Assembly (NCBI GenBank): GCA_033085395.1
Contig: JANQBS010000229.1
Coordinates: 1-62,013, forward strand
DNA length: 62,013 nt
Source: Xanthoparmelia taractica
Taxonomy: Eukaryota > Ascomycota > Lecanoromycetes > Lecanorales > Parmeliaceae
Direction: 5' to 3'
Numbering within the stretch: the stretch's first letter is position 1; each line of letters opens with the position of its first letter. The notes beneath the pieces are model-generated. The model saw nothing but the letters and a program-made list of their open reading frames with translations. It made no database searches and had not been told where the DNA came from. Both the position numbers and the translations under genes were made by a program. Below are positions 33,700 to 45,974 of this stretch, piece by piece.

Positions 33700-35195
33700 T
33701 TATGCAGGCGGCAAAAAGCTTGCGAATAGTCCCCCCTGCACTATGGCATAGATGACCATCCATCTCAAAATGACCAAAGCAATACTCCAATTCCTCCCCA
33801 TCAAGGTGGTCTTCTGATCCTCTAGGATTAATGATGCCAGCCACCAATACCAGACAGGATAGCCAGAGGACAGTCGAGTGATAATTTGGACATGGTAATT
33901 CGTCAACGCCAGGCCGGCGAGGGTTATCTGGGGTGCTGCGAAACGACGCGCAATCGCTTGATCAATGCGTATAGGCGGGCTAACCTCGATGTTCTCTCGG
34001 ATTCCCTTGTCGCCGCTGGTCTCAGAATTCGAGCGACCCTGCAAAGCCCAGATTCCGGAGCGTAACAGAACCAAGAGCATCGGTATAGCTAGAAGAAACA
34101 ACGGAAGGTTGGATATGTTCCAGTAATTCAGAAAGCCACTTCCCCTAGAAAATGTTAGCTTTGTAAAGGACAGATGAAAAAGCTTACCAGTAATGCCTTT
34201 GAACCCAGTGATAGATACTCGGAGGCCAATATGCGCACCATGGTCTCTTGTCACTGTATGCCGTTCTACGTACACAGTACTCGCCGTATGCCAAATACTG
34301 AGGCGTTATTGCTATGCAGGCCATCAGGAGTCCAGACATGGAGACAGTCAAAAGATGTCGGATATCAGATGCAATGTCGATTGATCTTAGAATCTTGGTA
34401 CCACAAGACAGGGCGTCCCAAACCAGTAGCAGACCACTAAGCAACCCGTTGCCGCGAAAAGTGGTAGCTATGCCAAACACGACCCCAGAAAGAAGAATAT
34501 AGAGGTCCCTCTGGCTTTCTCTTCCCTCCCCATGCATCAACATGGCTTTAGCATAAAAATAATAGCCGGCGAAACTCAAAAAGGAGAACGAACTTTCCGC
34601 ATAAGGTGCAGATAAAAACATGCCGGCAGGGGATATGATGTGAAGACTCGCAGTCAAGAAAGAAAATGACGGATCTCTCGTCGTTGCCCGTTTTACACAC
34701 GTGATCAACGTAAGTTCATACAGCATCAGCACAGACAAGAGGTGAAAGACGTGAGCCAGTATGATAGCAGCCAATGCTTCAGGGTCCGGCTGCGACAGAT
34801 AACGATCCAATCCAAGAACTATTAGCATTCAGCCACATGCAACGTAGATGGGGGACGTAACGATCACCTCTACTGGTCACTGCTATGAGATTTGAGAAAC
34901 CCCAACCAAAGGCCCATTCTTGCTCCCAAAGATATCCACGCCGGGCTAATTGGGTGAAGTAGATGGCGTCCCATCTGACCAAGTTTCTCAGTCGTGAAGC
35001 CAGCTCCCAATCAGATCTAGGTTTGGCTTGGGTGAAGCCCAAGTCCAAATGTAGGAGTGCAGTAGAGGTGTCATATCCGGGGCCAGGGCTCGCAAGAGCT
35101 ATGGCAAGTAGAATCAATTTCCAAGTGATGAAGCTTGATACCAGAAACCACTTGGGATGTCCCAGGGGCCGCGCCCACATGGTCAAGGTTTCCAT
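33700..35195 (-). CDS. GPI18: GPI mannosyltransferase 2 (Gpi18/PIG-V)
   Basis: Spliced model on the minus strand: exons 35195-34868, 34818-34188 and 34144-33700 (introns 49 and 43 nt), giving 467 residues. Gpi18 adds the second mannose to the GPI anchor precursor in the ER lumen from dolichol-phosphate-mannose. Visible: many hydrophobic membrane segments along the whole length, the luminal RWDAIYF motif (about residues 74-80), SAPYAESSFSFLSFAGYY, FRGNGLL, the WCAYWPPSIYHWVQ segment, and a C-terminal ASLI...WSIALVILRW hydrophobic pair. I chose the ATG at 35195 because upstream in-frame sequence (to 35312) reads into a transposable element's inverted repeat. The start could also be the next Met at 35180. 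The gene is divergent to the F-box gene at 35769, with a MITE between them. Confidence 0.93.
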
Positions 35196-35249
35196 GAAAG
35201 GTTCTGTGCAGACGGAGCCTACAAAACAACCCCCCTCAACCACGGTATA

Positions 35250-35518
35250 CACGTGTTCCCGGGGATATGCAATTCCTTGGGATATGCAATGTCCGATAAG
35301 TCCGACCACCATAGAACTTAGGGTTAGGGTTACCCACCAGAATTGCGTTATTTCGACTATTATCTATCTCTATCAATACGAGATAGATCTTAATAGTTCT
35401 AAAAGTTTTAGAAATCGCATTGCACCTCGTGTTGTTTATTTTTTCCACTTTTTCATTAAGTGGTGTGGAAAATAAAAATTGCATTTCCCAGGGAATTGCA
35501 TATCCCCGGGAACACGTG
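35250..35518. mobile_element. MITE (Tc1/mariner-like, non-autonomous), 269 bp
   Basis: The ends are 40-bp terminal inverted repeats, 35250-35289 and 35479-35518, matching at 38 of 40 positions. Both begin CACGTGTTCCCGGGGATATG when read inward. Each end is flanked by TA (35248-35249 and 35519-35520), as expected for a Tc1/mariner-type TA target duplication. The interior is AT-rich and encodes no transposase, so the element would need a transposase supplied elsewhere. It occupies nearly half of the 573-bp divergent spacer between GPI18 and the F-box gene. The high similarity of the two ends suggests a fairly recent insertion. The short frames across it (35236-35631 minus, start of 35460 plus) are not genes. 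Confidence 0.85.
35318..35332 (+). repeat. Telomere-like TTAGGG repeat inside the MITE
   Basis: Two and a half TTAGGG units read on the + strand within the element. Confidence 0.7.
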
Positions 35519-35768
35519 TATCCTCGGGTATGAAACCGCCAATTGCGACTTGCAAAAGAACGCTTCTTCCTTAACCTTCTGTTACTCTCAAGGACTCTAC
35601 CTCTCACCCCCCAAATCAGCTGAATCCCCAACTCTCAGGATCACCTCCATCGCTGTAATCAACAAGTCCATCGAGACGTGTTGCACAATAGGTTGTTCCA
35701 GACTCCACATTCTCCCGCCTTCACGCCCAGGCCCAATCTTCATTCGTTTCCAGCAGGTCAAATCTTCC

Positions 35769-37724
35769 ATGATGACCTTAGAAGCATATAGTGCAAAGGC
35801 CACGTTAGCTTCGCTTCCCCCAGAGCTCCTGGCGCAGATTGTTGGACACATTGATACCGCCAGGACAATATCGCATCTAGCATTGACTTGCAGACAGGTA
35901 TATGCGTTTGTGGAGAACGATGGCTTTCGTGTCTTTGTGCAAAACAGGTTTCCATATATCAGGCCTCCTGCCAAACCTGGTCCTTCGTTTTGGAAGCAAG
36001 CGGCCCTTGGGCTTACAAGCCTTGCAAGGAACTGGGATCGCAAAGCTTTCATTGCATGGAGTATCAAACCTCAGAAAGAGGCCAGTCCGGACCTCAGGAG
36101 CCGGAGATCGCGTGGCCGGCCTGCGCAACTGGGACAAATCATGGGGTTTACACCAGTCATTGATAGCTACGACGCTTGGTATGGGGGTGACTGGACCTCG
36201 AGGAAAGAGGTTCTTGCTTGGGGAGCTGGCGCTGCACTACACATGCGTTGCAAGATCATGGGCAAGAACGGGGGACATGAATGGCAGACTTCGGACAATA
36301 GGGGTCTCAAAGGAATGAATACACACGAGCAGAGGTATGCGTACGCTACCTACAACAAAAAAGGGGCAATTGAGGGGCTGGACGACATCACGTCTGTCAA
36401 TATTCTGCCCCAAGAAAGCCTTAACGATCCTGAACAGGTGATAATAGGTAGGGCCAGTGGTAGTCTCGCTCTAATCACCTTGTCCGCAGAAACATCTCAA
36501 AGTAGGGTTCTATCATCGTATGAAACCCTGGGACGTCCAGTCAGGTCAGCTGCTACAAAGTTGGGGGGTAACGCACTACTTGCCGCCTGCTTGTCTGACT
36601 CAACAATTGCTCTGTATCCCATCGTTTCAACGAGTATCCAAGTATATCCCACTTCTCAAGTCACTGCAAGTCCATCCAATCAAGCAAGAACATGGTCTTC
36701 TTGCTTCTTAGGTCACGATCGGTTGATTGTAGGCCTTGGCCCGTCCCAAAGGCCTGTCCATGTGTACAATATTGGACGGGGTGATATTACGCAAGAAAGT
36801 GTGCATTCTTTAGAGCTCGCCGACTCTAGTGCAGATGCGCGAATGGACTTGCTGGGGAACAATGCAATACGTAGCGCTACTTCAATATATTCGTTAGCAG
36901 TCATTGATGCGTCATCTTCGGTCGGCAGAGCAGAAGAGGACGTCTTTTTGAGTGGAGCCTACGATGGCCTGACGCGGTAGGCATACCCAATTTTACGTTG
37001 TTCCTAGAATCCACACAGACTTACCGCGTCTCGCAGTCTACACGACCTGCGCTCCGCGAATTCGATAGCCGCCGTATTCCGCGATCCGGTGGACACTTTC
37101 TCACCAATATACTCTCTGATACCAATCGGTAATGAACGCTTTGTTGCCGGCGGTGCTCGCCATTCAATCATCAAGGTCTTTGACCTCCGTATGCCGGGCA
37201 GCAAGCTGTACCATGCAGCGGACCTAGAATCTTGCTCGGGCGCATCTCATAGTAGACTCAGAAACTTCAACTCAGGGAAATGGTTGAGCTACTGCGAGCA
37301 CCATCATGATCCAAGGGGCACACGCCGCGGTTGGAACGTCTTTCTTATAAACAATTATAATACCAGCCGTCGCGTTACAGAATCTCCCGTATACGCCTTG
37401 TCCAGACCATCACAATGTTCACCCACTTTCTTCGCTGGAGTTGAAAGCGCCGTCCTACAGTTCGATATGGTGTCTATCATGGACAAATATGCGGATCCAT
37501 TGTTCAAGTACGGAATGGCCAAGACTGGAGACAAGCACCAGGTTGAGCGCAAATGGGATCCTCACGGCGACGTCTTGTGCTTGCCTATGTATGAGCACGA
37601 TACTGGGCCTGTGAAATTGATAAAGCAACGGAGAGTGGAGTACACTGAAGGATCGATTGAAGGATGGGACGAGCGATGGAAACATGAAGATCATCGGCGT
37701 CGTCAATCTTGGGGTCTTGTCTAG
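35769..37724 (+). CDS. F-box protein with WD40/beta-propeller-like C-terminal region
   Basis: Exons 35769-36976 and 37037-37724 (intron 60 nt), giving 631 residues. The N-terminal F-box reads LASLPPELLAQIVGHI...LALTCRQVY (about residues 13-46), the part that would bind Skp1 in an SCF ubiquitin ligase. After a basic linker with GRPAQL and DAWYGGDW segments, the rest is beta-rich with propeller-like strands (VIIGRASGSLALITL, DVFLSGAYDGL, ERFVAGGARHSIIKVFDLR). The intron falls between the last two, and removing it joins TR to LHDLRS in frame. The substrate is unknown. The first of two adjacent ATGs (35769, 35772) is used; the frame upstream runs into the MITE and is not taken as coding. Confidence 0.88.
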
Positions 37725-39695
37725 TGTATGCTCCACCGATACGGAATCAGTCCATTTACTACGCTAGCGGCATCAGTCCGCGCATGTGCAGGGCAGACCT
37801 AAACATCGTCTCAGGTGATTGAGACCCAACATAGGTACGTTTGGCTATAATTATGTCGGATTTTGAATCCATGCTTCTTGGATACCATGCTTCTGCATTC
37901 TTTGTACGCTATGAATGCGGGAAAAATGCTGTAGTTCGGCTCTCCCCGTTACGAGAGGCTGCTGTCAATGGATTTGCAGCCATGCTATGATAGGTTAAAG
38001 GAGAAGAAGAAGCAGCCGGCTGACTTCACGATTGATATCAAACACTACGCCATTGACTCATTTTCCGGTTGCTAGTACTCATCACCACAGAACAGCTGTT
38101 TCGAAACATCGTTGGCCTATCGAGGCATGGGATTCGGATCAAAGGGCATGAGAACTGTGGCGAGATGCTAAGGGAAGATGGTCATTGCTGACGCTAAATG
38201 TGCAACGGCGTTGGGACGAGTAGCGGCCACTGTCCGTTATTTATCCTACCAAGTTTGCGGCGATTCCAAAGTGAGAACCATGAAGGGCCTGCACTCTTAC
38301 CAGTGCATCAAAGATATTTCGACCAGCAATCTTCGAGAGGTGGCATCGCGGATTCTGTTTGCACTAACGCTGCGCACATTTACCTTAGGCAAGAGGCGAT
38401 CATACCATGACAATTCAATCAAAGCCGGACCTGTAACTTCCCGCATTTATGAGACAAACAGCTGGAAAAAACGCCTGAAAGGATCATTCCTTGAGATAAT
38501 GGTCCTCAACAACATGACATTGTAACATTATCGAGACAGCAGCATTTTCTGGATCGTGAAGAGCTACAATTCCCTCTTAGTGGGTGCTTTCAGTATTGTC
38601 TGTACCCCTCGTGCGCCTGTGCCCTCACCTAGCTTATAACCACACCTCTTCTTCTCCAACGAGGTCGACCTAGTCTAGCACTCAATGTACAGCCTATTGT
38701 GCCTCCTGTTCTATTGGGCTCGACTTAAATTCGTACCTCGCAGTATGGAATCCGGCAAAGAGCACGGAAGTCGGAAATCTCCTGAAATGGAAAACGAACA
38801 CATCTTAAGGATATAAAATTTGCTCTCGTGGATCTACCGCGGCCTCGCGCCCCTCCGCCATCGGAGAAGGTATATCACACAGACTTTGATCAAATTGGGA
38901 GGTTTTCCTACGAAGACGCTCGCAGGAGGAGGACTTTATTCAAGATGAAGGGAAAGATTTGGATCGGATACTATAGTCAAGGGACTACGAAAGGTGCAGC
39001 AGGTCTTCCGTAAGAGATGCAGTGTTGACAAGGCTTCTGCTGCATATTTCACAAACGCTGGGACAAACGCTGGGGTTAGAAGTATACCTTATACATGCTT
39101 GCCAACCCCAGGCTTGCTCATTGTACCCAATGATGCAAGATGTTTCGATCGTAGAGGCGAACTATCTGTTTCATCTCTAAGAGGCTTCCACAGTCCTGTA
39201 TAGATAGGTTGAAGTCCATTAACTTTCAGAACCTACGAATCGTATATAGCGTCGTCTTGCGAGCCTCTCTTGATCGGGAACTGATCGTGGTTGACATCGA
39301 CTTCTTGAGTTTCATTCTTCTCTAAAAACCCGTTATGACGCCGACAGCCAGATCATGATGATGACTACCTAGGAACGCTGGTACTACCACGAGATGATAT
39401 TGGACAATATGATACATGAAGGGATCCATAAATGACGGGACAGATCTGGATGGGCCGAAATTCCCAGCCTTACGGAGCTAATCCGCATCGAGCAAGCGTC
39501 TTTTTCTTCCCGTCGCCATCATGCAATTGTCCTCTGCCCAAGCATCAGACATCAAGCAGTCATCACAGCCAACTTCTATGAACTCTTAGTCCTTTTCATA
39601 AAGGCTAGAGTGCCTCAGAAGGATTGATCAGACTGTGCGCAAGGTGTAGCTCCAGTCAAGCCCTTAGTGGCTAGGACGCCCCAACCCATCGCATC
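37725..39695. other. 2 kb intergenic DNA before VPH1
   Basis: No gene is supported. Frames at 38178-38525 (115 codons, +) and 38828-39013 (+, opening with GTG) have ordinary composition but no domain. A 12-base direct repeat (ACAAACGCTGGG, twice) lies near 39048-39072. The last few hundred bases should be the VPH1 promoter. Confidence 0.5.
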
Positions 39696-42541
39696 ATGGC
39701 GGTCCCTAAGGATACCCTCTTCCGCTCCTGCGACATGTCCTTGACCCAGCTTTACATTTCAAATGAGATTGGTCGAGAGGTCGTCAGCGCTTTGGGGGAA
39801 GTGGGCGAGGTTCAATTTCGAGATGTACGTATCGCCTCTTCATGGTGCTAGACCTAGGCAGTAGGCTCCAAAGCTTTGGGCCTTGAGAATAGGACGAACC
39901 CTTGAATCGCGGTCTCCTCAGTGATTCCTCCTTGTTATCTCTCAGATACCCCTAGTATGTTGAGATTGCTGACGTTGCATCATCGATAGTTGAATTCGGA
40001 GACCACAGCTTTCCAAAGGACCTTCACCCAGGAGATTCGAAGGCTCGACAATGTTGAGCGACAGCTCCGCTACTTCAAATCCCAAATTAACAAACAGTCA
40101 ATACCTATCAGACCTCAGCATGAGTTTTCGAACATGCTTGCCGCCCCTTCAGCTTCCGAAATCGACGAGCTCTCCGATAAGAGTGAAAGTCTTGAACAGC
40201 GTGTGGCATCTCTCAATGACAGCTTCGAGACGCTCAAGAAAAGAGAGGTGGAGCTTACAGAGTGGCGATGGGTCTTGACGGAAGCAGGTGGGTTCTTTGA
40301 CAGGGTAGGTCGCCTTGATTGCACATCTTCGAGGCTATCTCTTAAGCTGATAGGCTTTCAAGGCCCATGGCAGTGTCGACGAGATCCGCCAATCTAGTGA
40401 CAATGACGAAGCACCACTATTACAAGATGTTGAACAGCAAGCGAGAGGCCAAAATGGAGATGCTTCTGGTGGACCGTCACTCTCAGTGATGAACATTGGC
40501 TTCGTTGCTGGAGTAATACCACGGGGCAGGATAGCCGCATTTGAACGCATCTTATGGAGAACCCTTCGTGGTAATCTGTACATGAACCAATCCGAGATAC
40601 CCAAGCCCCTCATTGATCCAGTCAGCAACGAAGAGGTTCACAAGAACGTGTTTGTCATTTTCGCACATGGCAAGGAAATCATTGCAAAAATCCGTAAAAT
40701 ATCTGAATCGTTAGGCGCCGATCTATACAGCGTGGACGAGAATAGCGAGCTTCGCCGAGATCAAATACACGAAGTCAATAGCCGGCTGAGCGACCTGGCG
40801 AGCGTTCTTCGCAATACTAAGAACACGCTCGATGCAGAGCTCACGCAAATCGCTAGAAGTTTGGCTGCCTGGATGGTTGTCATCAAGAAAGAGAAGGCGG
40901 TGTACCAAACACTCAACCGATGCTCATACGATCAAGCCAGGAAAACATTGATCGCCGAGGCCTGGTGTCCAACGAATGGTTTATCTTTAATCAAGTCTAC
41001 TTTACAGGACGTAAATGACCGAGCGGGATTATCAGTCCCTACAATCGTCAACGTGATCAAAACGTCGAAAACACCTCCCACATACAACAAGAAGAACAAG
41101 TTCACAGAGGCTTTTCAGACAATTATCGATGCTTACGGGACAGCCAAATATACGGAAGTCAACCCGGGCCTGCCGACAATTGTAACATTTCCGTTCTTGT
41201 TTGCTGTCATGTTCGGTGACTTTGGCCACGGTACATTGATGTTTCTCGCTGCCCTTGCTATGATATATTTTGAAAAGCCTATGTCCAAGACTAAGCTCAA
41301 TGAGCTTGTGGCTATGGCTTTCTACGGACGATACATCATGCTGATGATGGGCCTCTTTTCGATATACACCGGACTTATCTACAACGATGCCTTCTCGAAA
41401 GCGCTCACACTTTTTCCCAGCCAGTGGGAATGGCCACATGATTTCAAGGAAGGGCAGGCTGTGGAGGCTCAACTCAAGGGCGGCTACCGTTACCCTTTTG
41501 GGCTCGATTGGAGCTGGCACGGAACCGAAAACGAGTTGCTTTTCTCCAACAGCTTTAAAATGAAGCTCAGCATATTAATGGGCTGGACTCATGTGAGCGA
41601 TATTCATCCGAACTACAGCGCAGTGATACTGACCTGCTTAGATGACTTATTCTCTATGCCTCTCATTTATTAATGCACGTCATTTCAAGTCGCCTATCGA
41701 TATTTGGGGTAACTTTGTGCCTGGCATGATTTTCTTCCAATCCATTTTTGGGTATCTTGTCTTCACCATCGTTTACAAGTGGTGCGTAGACTGGTACGCA
41801 ATTGGCGAATCACCCCCTGGCCTACTGAACATGCTTATCTATATGTTCCTTCAACCTGGTGTAGTAGACGAGCAGCTTTATCCGGGACAGAAAGTTGTTC
41901 AGCAGATATTGCTACTAGTTGCCGTTGCCTGCGTGCCGGTCCTGCTGCTCCTAAAGCCCTTGTATCTGCGATATGAGCACAACAGGGCACGCGCACAAGG
42001 ATACCGAGGCATTGGCGAAACATCAAGATTCAGCACTCTTGATGATGACGACGCGGATGGGCATGCAATGAACGGTGGCCGAGATAGCATGGGATCGGAT
42101 CATGAGGCTAATGCAATGATCACTGAAGACATCGGCGACGAGGAACATGGGGAATTCGAATTTTCCGAACTCATGATCCATCAGACGATCCACACCATCG
42201 AATTCTGCCTGAATTGCGTCTCCCACACAGCTTCCTACCTGCGGTTGTGGGCCTTGTCACTCGCGCACCAACAGCTCTCGGTCGTCTTGTGGAATATGAC
42301 ACTGGGACAGGCCTTTAACTTTGAGGGGGTACTGGGAGTGATCATGACCGTCGTCTTCTTCTATGTTTGGTTTTTCCTAACCATAGCGATCCTTTGCGTC
42401 ATGGAAGGTACAAGCGCTATGTTGCACAGCTTACGGTTACATTGGGTGGAAGCTATGAGCAAGCATTTCATGGGAGATGGAGTTGCTTTCGAGCCCTTTA
42501 GTTTCAAGTTACTGTTGGAGGAAGATGCGGATGAAGGATAA
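39696..42541 (+). CDS. VPH1: V-type proton ATPase subunit a (Vph1/Stv1 family)
   Basis: Exons 39696-39824, 39990-40304, 40354-41592 and 41642-42541 (introns 165, 49, 49 and 49 nt), giving 860 residues, the usual family length. This is the membrane subunit a of the V0 sector, forming the proton half-channels of the vacuolar/endosomal ATPase. The cytosolic N-terminal half starts with the conserved FRSCDMSLTQLYISNE and contains coiled-coil stretches. The C-terminal half has about eight membrane segments, including TFPFLFAVMFGDFGHG and WGNFVPGMIFFQSIFGY. The essential channel arginine is in SYLRLWALSLAHQQ (Arg about 762). The third intron's acceptor could be 40353 (TAG, used here) or 40362 (AAG); the latter removes three residues and gives DRAHGSVDEIR, closer to what I remember of related fungi. 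Confidence 0.97.
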
Positions 42542-43222
42542 GGGAATTGGTCCTTTGCTTCATGTAGCTATACCTGATTGAATACAAACTGTTTGTACAA
42601 GTATGAAGTTTCCTGATTGGAGTTTTGAGCTGGATGTCGTGATTTATGATTTGTGAAACAATTGTGCATTCAGCATTTACTTCGAGGAAGAGTTGTCGTG
42701 TGCCTCACTTTTCCAATCCATCACACCTGCGCTATGACGTTAGTTCTTCTCTGTCCCATGCGGAGTCGGAGATTTCTTCCTCGCCCACCTCCTACGAAGT
42801 ACCTGGCAACAAGCTGGCTTTTCCCTTGCTTATACGAAGTACACAACCTAGGAGTCTATGCTGGTAGGCGGACGTAGTCTCAAGGTCCACTAAAACCTTG
42901 TGCAGAAACCAGTCGACGCCCAGCCAGAGAAGGTCCGCCAAAAAAGCCTGAACTTTACCCTAGTGCTACCTAGCCCGTCCGCTCAAGAGCCATTAAGTTT
43001 GCAAGGTCTTTTCGATAGCTACCTGGTCCTTCGGTGACGGCCTTCAAAATTTCAAATCGCCGTCTACTATATAGAGCCCCTCCAGAGAGTCTTGCCCGCT
43101 TGTGCTTCGCGGATTCCCTTGGGCTTTTACAGCAATCGCACTCGCTCGATGCCCCGTCGTTCTGCAAATTATACTATTACGGACAAGACCCGAAAACATA
43201 AGAAAGAGACGATAGTGCCAAC
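42542..43222. other. Spacer between VPH1 and SCT1
   Basis: 681 bases with the VPH1 3' flank and SCT1 promoter. Short frames only; no gene seen. Confidence 0.55.
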
Positions 43223-45589
43223 ATGGCAAAGAAAAAGGAACTTGTACCCATGGTCAACTGGGTATACGATCTGATCCTATGGGGATTGTCTGTTCTGGTT
43301 GATCTGTTCTTCAGAGAAGTGCATCCCCGAGGTTCATGGAAGGTACCGAAAAGAGGGCCCGTCATCTTCGTTGCGGCCCCTCATGCGAACCAAGTGAGCA
43401 GACCCTACACAGTCCTGGGCTCGCGCTGACTACGGCAGTTCGTCGATCCCCTTATCTTGATGCGAGTAATCAAAATGGAAGCTGGCCGCCGTATAGCCTG
43501 GCTTATTGCCGAAAAATCCATGAGGAGAAGATTCATTGGAGGTATAGCCAGAGCAGCAGGCGCGGTTCCCGTGGGAAGAGCATTGGATAGCACAAAACCC
43601 GGCACTGGCAAAATATATCTTCCGGATGCGGAAAAGAATCCTACGTTGGTACGAGGCGTTGGCACCCAATTTGAGAAGGAATGCCAGATCGGAGGGCTAT
43701 TAGTTTTGCCAACTGTGAATGGTAATGCGGCCAACGCCGAGATCTTGGAAATACACGGGAATGAGGAGATCAAGCTGAAGAAAGAGTTCAAGGGTAATAC
43801 GGCGATCGAACAGCTGACGGGGAAGTTTAAGGTCAATGGTGAAGCAAACAAGCCGGAGATCAGCGATGTAGAGGAACAGGATTTCCAAGGGACAAGCTAC
43901 AAGACCGCACCGAAAGTTGATCAGTCGTTCGTGTATGATGCTGTGTTTGAAAGGCTCCAGAGTGGCGGCTGCGTTGGTATATTCCCTGAAGGTGGAAGTC
44001 ACGACAGAACAGAATTACTGCCTTTGAAAGCCGGCGTCGCGATAATGGCCCTTGGATCTTTGGCAGCAAACCCGGATTCAGGCCTCAAGATCGTTCCGTG
44101 TGGCATGAACTATTTCCATGCCCACAAGTTCAGGTCACGAGCGGTGGTCGAATTCGGCCCCCCGGTCGATGTGCCTCCTGAGCTTGTGGAATTGTACAAA
44201 ACTGGTGAGAGACGAGAAGCAACACGTCAATTGCTGGAGATTGTGTATCAAGCTCTAGTCGCAGTGACAGTGACGAGTCCAGACTATGACACTCTAATGG
44301 TGCGTATTATTACAAAGGATCAACAACGGCTCGGTGCTGACCTCTCACAGTTGATCCAAGCAGCTCGGCGGCTGTACAATCCCACGGGCAAGAAGCTGCC
44401 TCTCCCAATGATTGTTGAGCTCAATCGACGGCTGGTTAAAGGCTATACTCAACACAAAGACGATCCCAGAATTGTCAACCTTAAAAAATCCGTCAACGAA
44501 TACAATGAACAGCTCTGGCTACTCGGTGTTCGAGATCATCAGGTCGAATATGCAAAGTTCTCGATTCCGAAAGTCGTCTTTACACTTATATACAGGCTTG
44601 GGAAGCTGGGGGTTTTGGCTATTGGAACGTTGCCAGGTCTATTTCTCTTTGCACCTGTCTTTATATGCTCCAAAATAATCTCTATAAGGAAGTCCCGCGA
44701 AGCGTTAGCGGCGTCTACAGTGAAACTTCAAGGGCGCGACGTTATGGCTACCTGGAAGCTGCTCGTCGCTCTTGCTTTCGCCCCTATCCTCTACGCTATC
44801 TATACAATACTCTTGACTTACTGGACTCATCGAAACAGGGTTCAGGGCTACATGCCAGAGTGGGTCCCTCTGTGGATGGTCGTTGTATTTGGCATAGTCT
44901 TTTTCCCATCCATAACCTTCGCGGCTCTCCGCATCGGCGAAACTGGGATGGATATTATCAAATCGCTTCGCCCTCTCGTCCTATCTCTCTATCCTACGTC
45001 TGCAAACACTCTACAGAAACTTCGCGAGAAGCGCGCCACGCTCTCTCGCGAGGTAACGGAGGTCATCAACACCCTAGGACCGGAAATGTTCCCAGACTTC
45101 GACTCCGTCCGCATCATCGCCGACCCCTTCCGTGACGGCGCTCTCCAATCTCCCAAATCTCCACGCACCCATTCTCGAACCTCATCCGGCTTCTTCCCCA
45201 CCCCACCAACCCGCAGTAACGCGAACGAAGGCTTGGTAAGCCTCGGCGGCGGCTCCTCAACTCAAGGCTACCTCCCGCGCAATGAATCTCTCCATGACCT
45301 CGGAAATATTGGCCTTTTCGCTTCTCGGCCTCCGAGTCGAAGTCGCAGCCGAAGCAACTCGAGTGGTGGGAGAGCTGGCAGTGCAGGATATTCGGTAAAG
45401 GGCTTTAGCACGATTAGCTCCAAAGAAAGTCTCGAAGAGGTTAGCAAGAAGATAAGAGGCGCGATGAGAGAGAGGGGCAAAGAACGGAGGAGGAAGAGCG
45501 AGGATGGGAGTGGGAGTTGGGATTTTGTGGACAGTGACACTGGGAATGGGACGCCTGATAGTACTGCTGAGGCAAGGAAGGATATTTAG
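43223..45589 (+). CDS. SCT1: Glycerol-3-phosphate / dihydroxyacetone-phosphate acyltransferase (Sct1/Gat family)
   Basis: Exons 43223-43393 and 43439-45589 (intron 45 nt), giving 773 residues. The enzyme performs the first acylation of glycerolipid synthesis at the ER. The intron splits the acyltransferase block I motif, which is restored as HANQ|FVDP (residues 54-61). Block III is GIFPEGGSHDRTELLPL (about 238-254), and the later VPCGMNYFHAHKFRSRA contributes block IV. An N-terminal hydrophobic segment precedes block I, and two or more membrane segments follow the catalytic domain (about residues 440-560). The C-terminal ~200 residues are Ser/Arg-rich with likely phosphosites (RSRSRSNSS), as in yeast Sct1 and Gpt2. 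SCT1 or GPT2 type cannot be separated because filamentous fungi often have one such gene. Confidence 0.95.
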
Positions 45590-45974
45590 GATTTTCTTTT
45601 TTCTTGGATGAGATGCATGAGGTCAGGCTTTCTTCTTAGCATGGTGTTTGGACGGTGAATAGGTACTGATAGCATTTTTGGCGCTGATTTCGGTGATCCG
45701 GATTGGGCTATACGTTTACACCAGTTCAAGCTCTCATCCAAGCAAATCTCCAACTTGAAGCGTCCGCTATGCCACACATGTATCCCTTTGCACCATTCAA
45801 TGCATCACCCAAAGAACGCCGCAAATGCCCTGAGTTGCGCCTCGACCTCAATGTACATTTTCAATAAGCCCCTCTCTTTCAACTCCCCAATTCATCGAGA
45901 AAGGATCATCTCCGTACATAGCATACATGTCCTCCCATCCCTCTGTACACTCATACCTCTTTTTATATCCTTTT
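45590..45974. other. Short convergent spacer (SCT1 / MRP10)
   Basis: 385 bases between convergent stops. It should contain both 3' ends. Nothing else is seen. Confidence 0.6.

Noticed and set aside
35196..35312. Upstream N-terminal extension of GPI18
   Set aside because: The extended frame reads into the inverted repeat of the MITE and opens with an ATG inside the element; the first ATG outside it (35195) is preferred.
35460..35768. N-terminal extension of the F-box/propeller gene
   Set aside because: The same reason: the frame begins within the MITE, and the F-box starts normally after the ATG at 35769.
38939..39462. Two similar ~23-base segments (about 38944 and 39431) suggesting a duplicated unit
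   Set aside because: The similarity (about 19 of 23) does not extend convincingly to either side; probably chance.
40354..40362. Alternative VPH1 acceptor at 40362
   Set aside because: Not rejected outright: it gives a sequence closer to related fungi, but its AAG acceptor is weaker than the upstream TAG, so 40353 was kept as the main call.
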